Of a stretch of 47,500 nucleotides of DNA, positions 44,642 through 47,500 are shown in pieces. The stretch is taken from contig RPFO01000080.1 of NCBI GenBank assembly GCA_009746045.1, positions 860,420 through 907,919 of the forward strand. The letters run 5' to 3'. The DNA comes from Mesostigma viride. Its lineage: Eukaryota > Streptophyta > Mesostigmatophyceae > Mesostigmatales > Mesostigmataceae. The position numbers were made by a program, and so were the translations under genes. The notes beneath the pieces are model-generated. The model was not told where the DNA came from and ran no database searches. It saw only the letters and a program-made list of their open reading frames with translations. Every line of letters starts with the position of its first letter. The first letter of the stretch is position 1.

Positions 44642-44645
44642 GGCA
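44560..44645 (+). other. tRNA-like (SINE-type?) segment with B box
   Basis: AGTTGGTTAATG resembles a tRNA D-loop, and GGTTCGAATCC (44,624-44,634) is a perfect pol III B box with T-loop. A 7-bp acceptor stem and a normal anticodon arm cannot be drawn, so this is not an intact tRNA gene. It overlaps the end of the copia RT frame and borders the palindrome, which fits a tRNA-derived SINE or a fossil tRNA. Confidence 0.4.
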
Positions 44646-44734
44646 GCTCCGGCGCAATATTATTTGCGTGCTCAGCGGCCTAGGCGGATGTCTCGGGCTC
44701 TTCGTCCCCCCTCCACGAGGCCAGGTTTTAGTTA

Positions 44735-44930
44735 GGTTAAATAATGCCGGAACCTTTTGCCCACTGAGGCAAATCGGTCCGTCACACTATTTTGCCCGGA
44801 ATAACCACTTCCGAGCACCCAAGTTAATTCGGCCGAATTAACTTGGGTGCTCAGAAGTGGTTATTCCGGGCAAAATAGTGTGACGGACCGATTTGCCTCA
44901 CTGGGCAAAAGGTTCCGGCATTATTTAACC
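44735..44930. repeat. 196-bp near-perfect palindrome
   Basis: Two 98-bp arms meet without spacer at GG|CC (44,832/44,833). By eye only about two mismatches are seen (for example C/T near 44,812). It would form one long hairpin. It sits exactly between the + strand copia-like element and the - strand gypsy element. Confidence 0.93.
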
Positions 44931-45624
44931 TTAACTCGCATCCAGCGTGTTCACACACGTGTTACAAAGGCACTCCCTCTCGTGGGTATCCCAAGCCGTG
45001 CCGACCACCACGCCGTCGCGCTCTGCGGTGCGCGTCTTCACCTTGAACCCCACGTTCCTCCGCACGAACCATCGAAAATTCTCCAGCTGCCGGAGAAGGC
45101 ATCCGGTTATAGCGCCGACGCCGTCGTTCAAACAAGGCCTCACCCTCCCGGCCATAGTCGCGCAAGAACACGCGGGGATTGAAGGTCTCTTCGTTCAGCT
45201 CCTTCACCAACTGCATGGCGCGCGCGTCCGGTGCTCCTGGTCTGGATGACGTCTCTTGCCGGCTTCCGCGCCCGGATGAAGGCCCCGTCTGACGGGCCCC
45301 ACCTCCCGACCCTCCAGCCCCTAAGGCATCTCCTCGGACTGCAGGCTCTCCGCGAACGGTCTGCGTCCTCGTATTCTTTTCTGGTTGAGGGACCTCGAGT
45401 TGATCCGGCATGTCCAGGTCAACCAGATCTTCGTCGATTGGCTCCCCCTCTGCTTCCCGTATTTCTGTATCTGCTGCCTCCGCGGCACTGAAAGAAGTCG
45501 GTCCCCTGGGAAGCGCCTCCGCGGCGTCCCCCTGCATAGACCACACACAAAATACCAGGGCGTCAGTCGGCGTGTACCTAGTACCCGGCTCCCACACCAC
45601 CTTCACCCTACACCGTTGTACCAT
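44931..45624 (-). other. Open frames downstream of the chromodomain, unknown
   Basis: A 220-codon frame (45,624-44,962; starts MVQRCRVKVVWEPGTRYTPT, acidic centre) is joined, after a change of frame near 45,155, by a sensible-looking tail (LLRQLENFRWFVRRNVGFKV, then CLCNTC). It probably belongs to the 3' part of the gypsy element or lies between its pol and LTR. No domain recognised. Confidence 0.3.
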
Positions 45625-45659
45625 ATGTAGCCTGCTAACGCAACTGGTGCGTCTTCTTG

Positions 45660-47495
45660 TATGCTTCTAGTAAACGGGCGCACCCAGCTAACTCAGTAGC
45701 GGTGCGCCAGGAGTCCTCAGACTCATACTGCGCGAATTGTCATCGCACCCGGTATTGTCGCTGGACCCCACGTCCCCGCTTGACATCCCGGTGTCCTACA
45801 ATCTCAGCGACCTCATCCTCCTGTTCCCCCGTGTCCGGATTGAACTCCAGCGGGGCTGGGGGATTGACCCGGCCCTGGATGGTGTTCTGGTGATACAACT
45901 TGAGCTGGTCACGATGGAACCGGTTGCATGGACGTGAGGTTCCATGACACTGGAATGTCCACCTGGAACATGACCTCGTCAAACTTGGCGAGGACCTTGT
46001 AGGGGCCCAGGAACATGGGGCGAAGCTTAGTCTTCAGCTCCTTCTCCACCTTGTGCGTAAATCGTCCAATCTGGGGGCCCTCCACCAGGACCCAGTCGCC
46101 CACCTCGATGGGCGGCGTCCGAGCATCCCGCTTCCCTGCTGTCCTAGCCATGTACCGTTCTGCCGCTGCGCGATAACCCTGAACTGCGCTGTTATGCGCC
46201 TGGTGCATCTGCTGCAGCAGCCGATCGACCCCTTGCAGGGTATCCCGTCTGACCTGGTCCTCGCCACGTTCTGGACTCAGGAGCAGGTCGGGCGGCGTGA
46301 GGGGATGTCGGCCGGAGTTAAGGAAGAAGGGAGTGAATCCGTGAGCTGCCTGGGGGGCATTATTCAGTGAAAATTCCACCAAGCCCAGGAGTTCCTCCCA
46401 ATTGCTGCCCACCGCGTCGGTGTAGTGGCGCATGGTCTCTTGCACCTTACGGTTCAACCGCTCCACCATGTGCGACGATGAGCTGTGGTAGGCCGTGCCC
46501 AGTGACACCTTGGTGCCCAACCGCTCGAAGAACTCCTGCCAGAATTTAGCAGTGAAGAGCTTGTCGCGGTCAGAGATGAACTGTCGGCTGAGCCCGTGGA
46601 ACCGGAACACGTGGGTAAGGTATAGCTTGGCACACCCTTCCGCCGTGAGGTCGACAGGGCAGGGGGCCAGATGACACATACGCGTCAGTCGGTCCACGAA
46701 CACCAAGACCATGCTGTTGCCGTTCTTCGTCTTCTTGAATGGGCCAGTGAAATCCATCATGATGGAGTCCCACGGACCCATCGGATCCGGTAACGTCTTA
46801 GGGACGGCTTGAGCGCCCGTGTTCCTGGACTTCATGATCTGGCACGAGGGGCACTCAGGGCGCACGTACGTCTTAATAATTACTCCGTCATCCCAGCTGC
46901 ATGGCCAGTAGAAATGCCTACGGGCCCGTGGAAGGAGGCGATGTATTCCTTGGTGACCGCCTAGGAGAGAGTCATGAAGCTCGTGGAGATGCTGCTCTAC
47001 ACAGCTCAGGGACGTACAGCCGCCATTCCTCCGGCTGGACACCCACCAGCAGGCGCCCCTCCTGGAACTTGCAGGGAAAAGCGCCCATCTGTTGAGGATG
47101 CGCCCTGATGGCCTCGAGAGCCGCTTCTTCCGTGACTGTGAAACGACTGATCATCGTCTCTAGATCCGACGTGACTGTGTACACGTCCTCGGCCAAGTCC
47201 ACCGTCTGATTGACGAACTCTGAGAAGACTGTGGGTGGGCCGAGCGGCTGAAGCTGAAAAATTCCCTGGGGCGGCACCACATGACTGAGGGGAACGCGCG
47301 TATGCGACCCCTCCCCTCCCCGGGGGTGTCCACGTCCTCGTGGGCGCTTGGCCGGACAGGCGCAGCCAGAAGGGGTGACAAGTCATCCATGGTGGTGTGC
47401 CCGAGATGAAACAGGTGGCGGGCCCGAGGGGACCGTGGCTCCGCGCCACAGGCGGTCCCCGGGGCGGCCACTGGTACGCAGGTGGTATGAAGCAC
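45660..47495 (-). pseudogene. Ty3/gypsy chromovirus pol, 3' part: integrase plus chromodomain
   Basis: On the - strand, a linker (47,280-46,972, ending EEWRLYVPELCR) changes frame into the integrase (47,042-45,909). The zinc-binding HELHDSLLGGH...CPSCQ comes first. The D,D,E core follows: MMDFTGPF, FISDRDKLF and SSSSHMVERLNRKVQE. The GPY/F-like end is FLGPYKVLAKF. A third frame (45,982-45,660) gives FHRDQLKLYHQN and then a chromodomain (EVAEIVGHRDVKRG, QYRVRW, LLEAYKK). Chromodomains tether integration to marked chromatin. At least two frameshifts make this copy inactive. RT and RNase H lie beyond the window. Confidence 0.9.
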
Positions 47496-47500
47496 GTCCA

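Noticed and set aside
44560-44645. Functional tRNA gene
   Set aside because: No acceptor stem pairing and no proper anticodon arm can be drawn.

Overview
The window is nuclear DNA of a repeat-rich eukaryote. A gene with small exons and GT-AG introns, LINE copies, LTR-retrotransposon remains, a CACTA-type DNA transposon and many minisatellites all argue against a prokaryote. The sequence does not name the species. A large-genome alga or other protist would fit, but that is inference only.

Left third (about 1-13,000, + strand): nearly all of it is one gene of at least nine exons (1631-12585) for a predicted 479-residue Fe(II)/2-oxoglutarate dioxygenase of the TauD/TfdA type. It has an N-terminal membrane anchor and a cysteine-rich stem. 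I rebuilt it from the consensus splice sites, matching intron phases and the order of the family motifs. Its introns are packed with micro- and minisatellites (tetranucleotide tracts of 170-450 bp and 12-, 15-, 42-, 46- and 56-bp units). Most long open frames here are artefacts of those repeats.

Middle (about 12,600-23,750): a cluster of LINE remains (endonuclease plus reverse transcriptase on the - strand, a 5'-truncated + copy, and a diverged fragment) separates the first gene from a second, partial TauD-like gene on the - strand (18714-about 20822). That gene looks decayed, and its intron holds degenerate tandem copies of its own exon-donor boundary.

Right centre (23759-31161): a 7.4-kb element with perfect 33-bp terminal inverted repeats beginning CACTA, a 2-bp CA target duplication and subterminal TTGACA/GTGTGACA arrays. 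I see no transposase in it. Two long minisatellite blocks and poorly recognised coding-like stretches fill it.

Right third (31,200-47,500): more satellites, a third truncated LINE (33,887-34,920), an LTR with polypurine tract and adjoining Gag-like frame (- strand, 35,071-37,399), and a copia-like retroelement (+ strand, about 39,034-44,640) with a 950-bp CAA tract inside its Gag-like frame and an unusual integrase-protease-RT order. These are followed by a 196-bp near-perfect palindrome and the 3' part of a Ty3/gypsy chromovirus on the - strand (integrase plus chromodomain), which runs off the window. The only host genes I can support are the two TauD-like ones.
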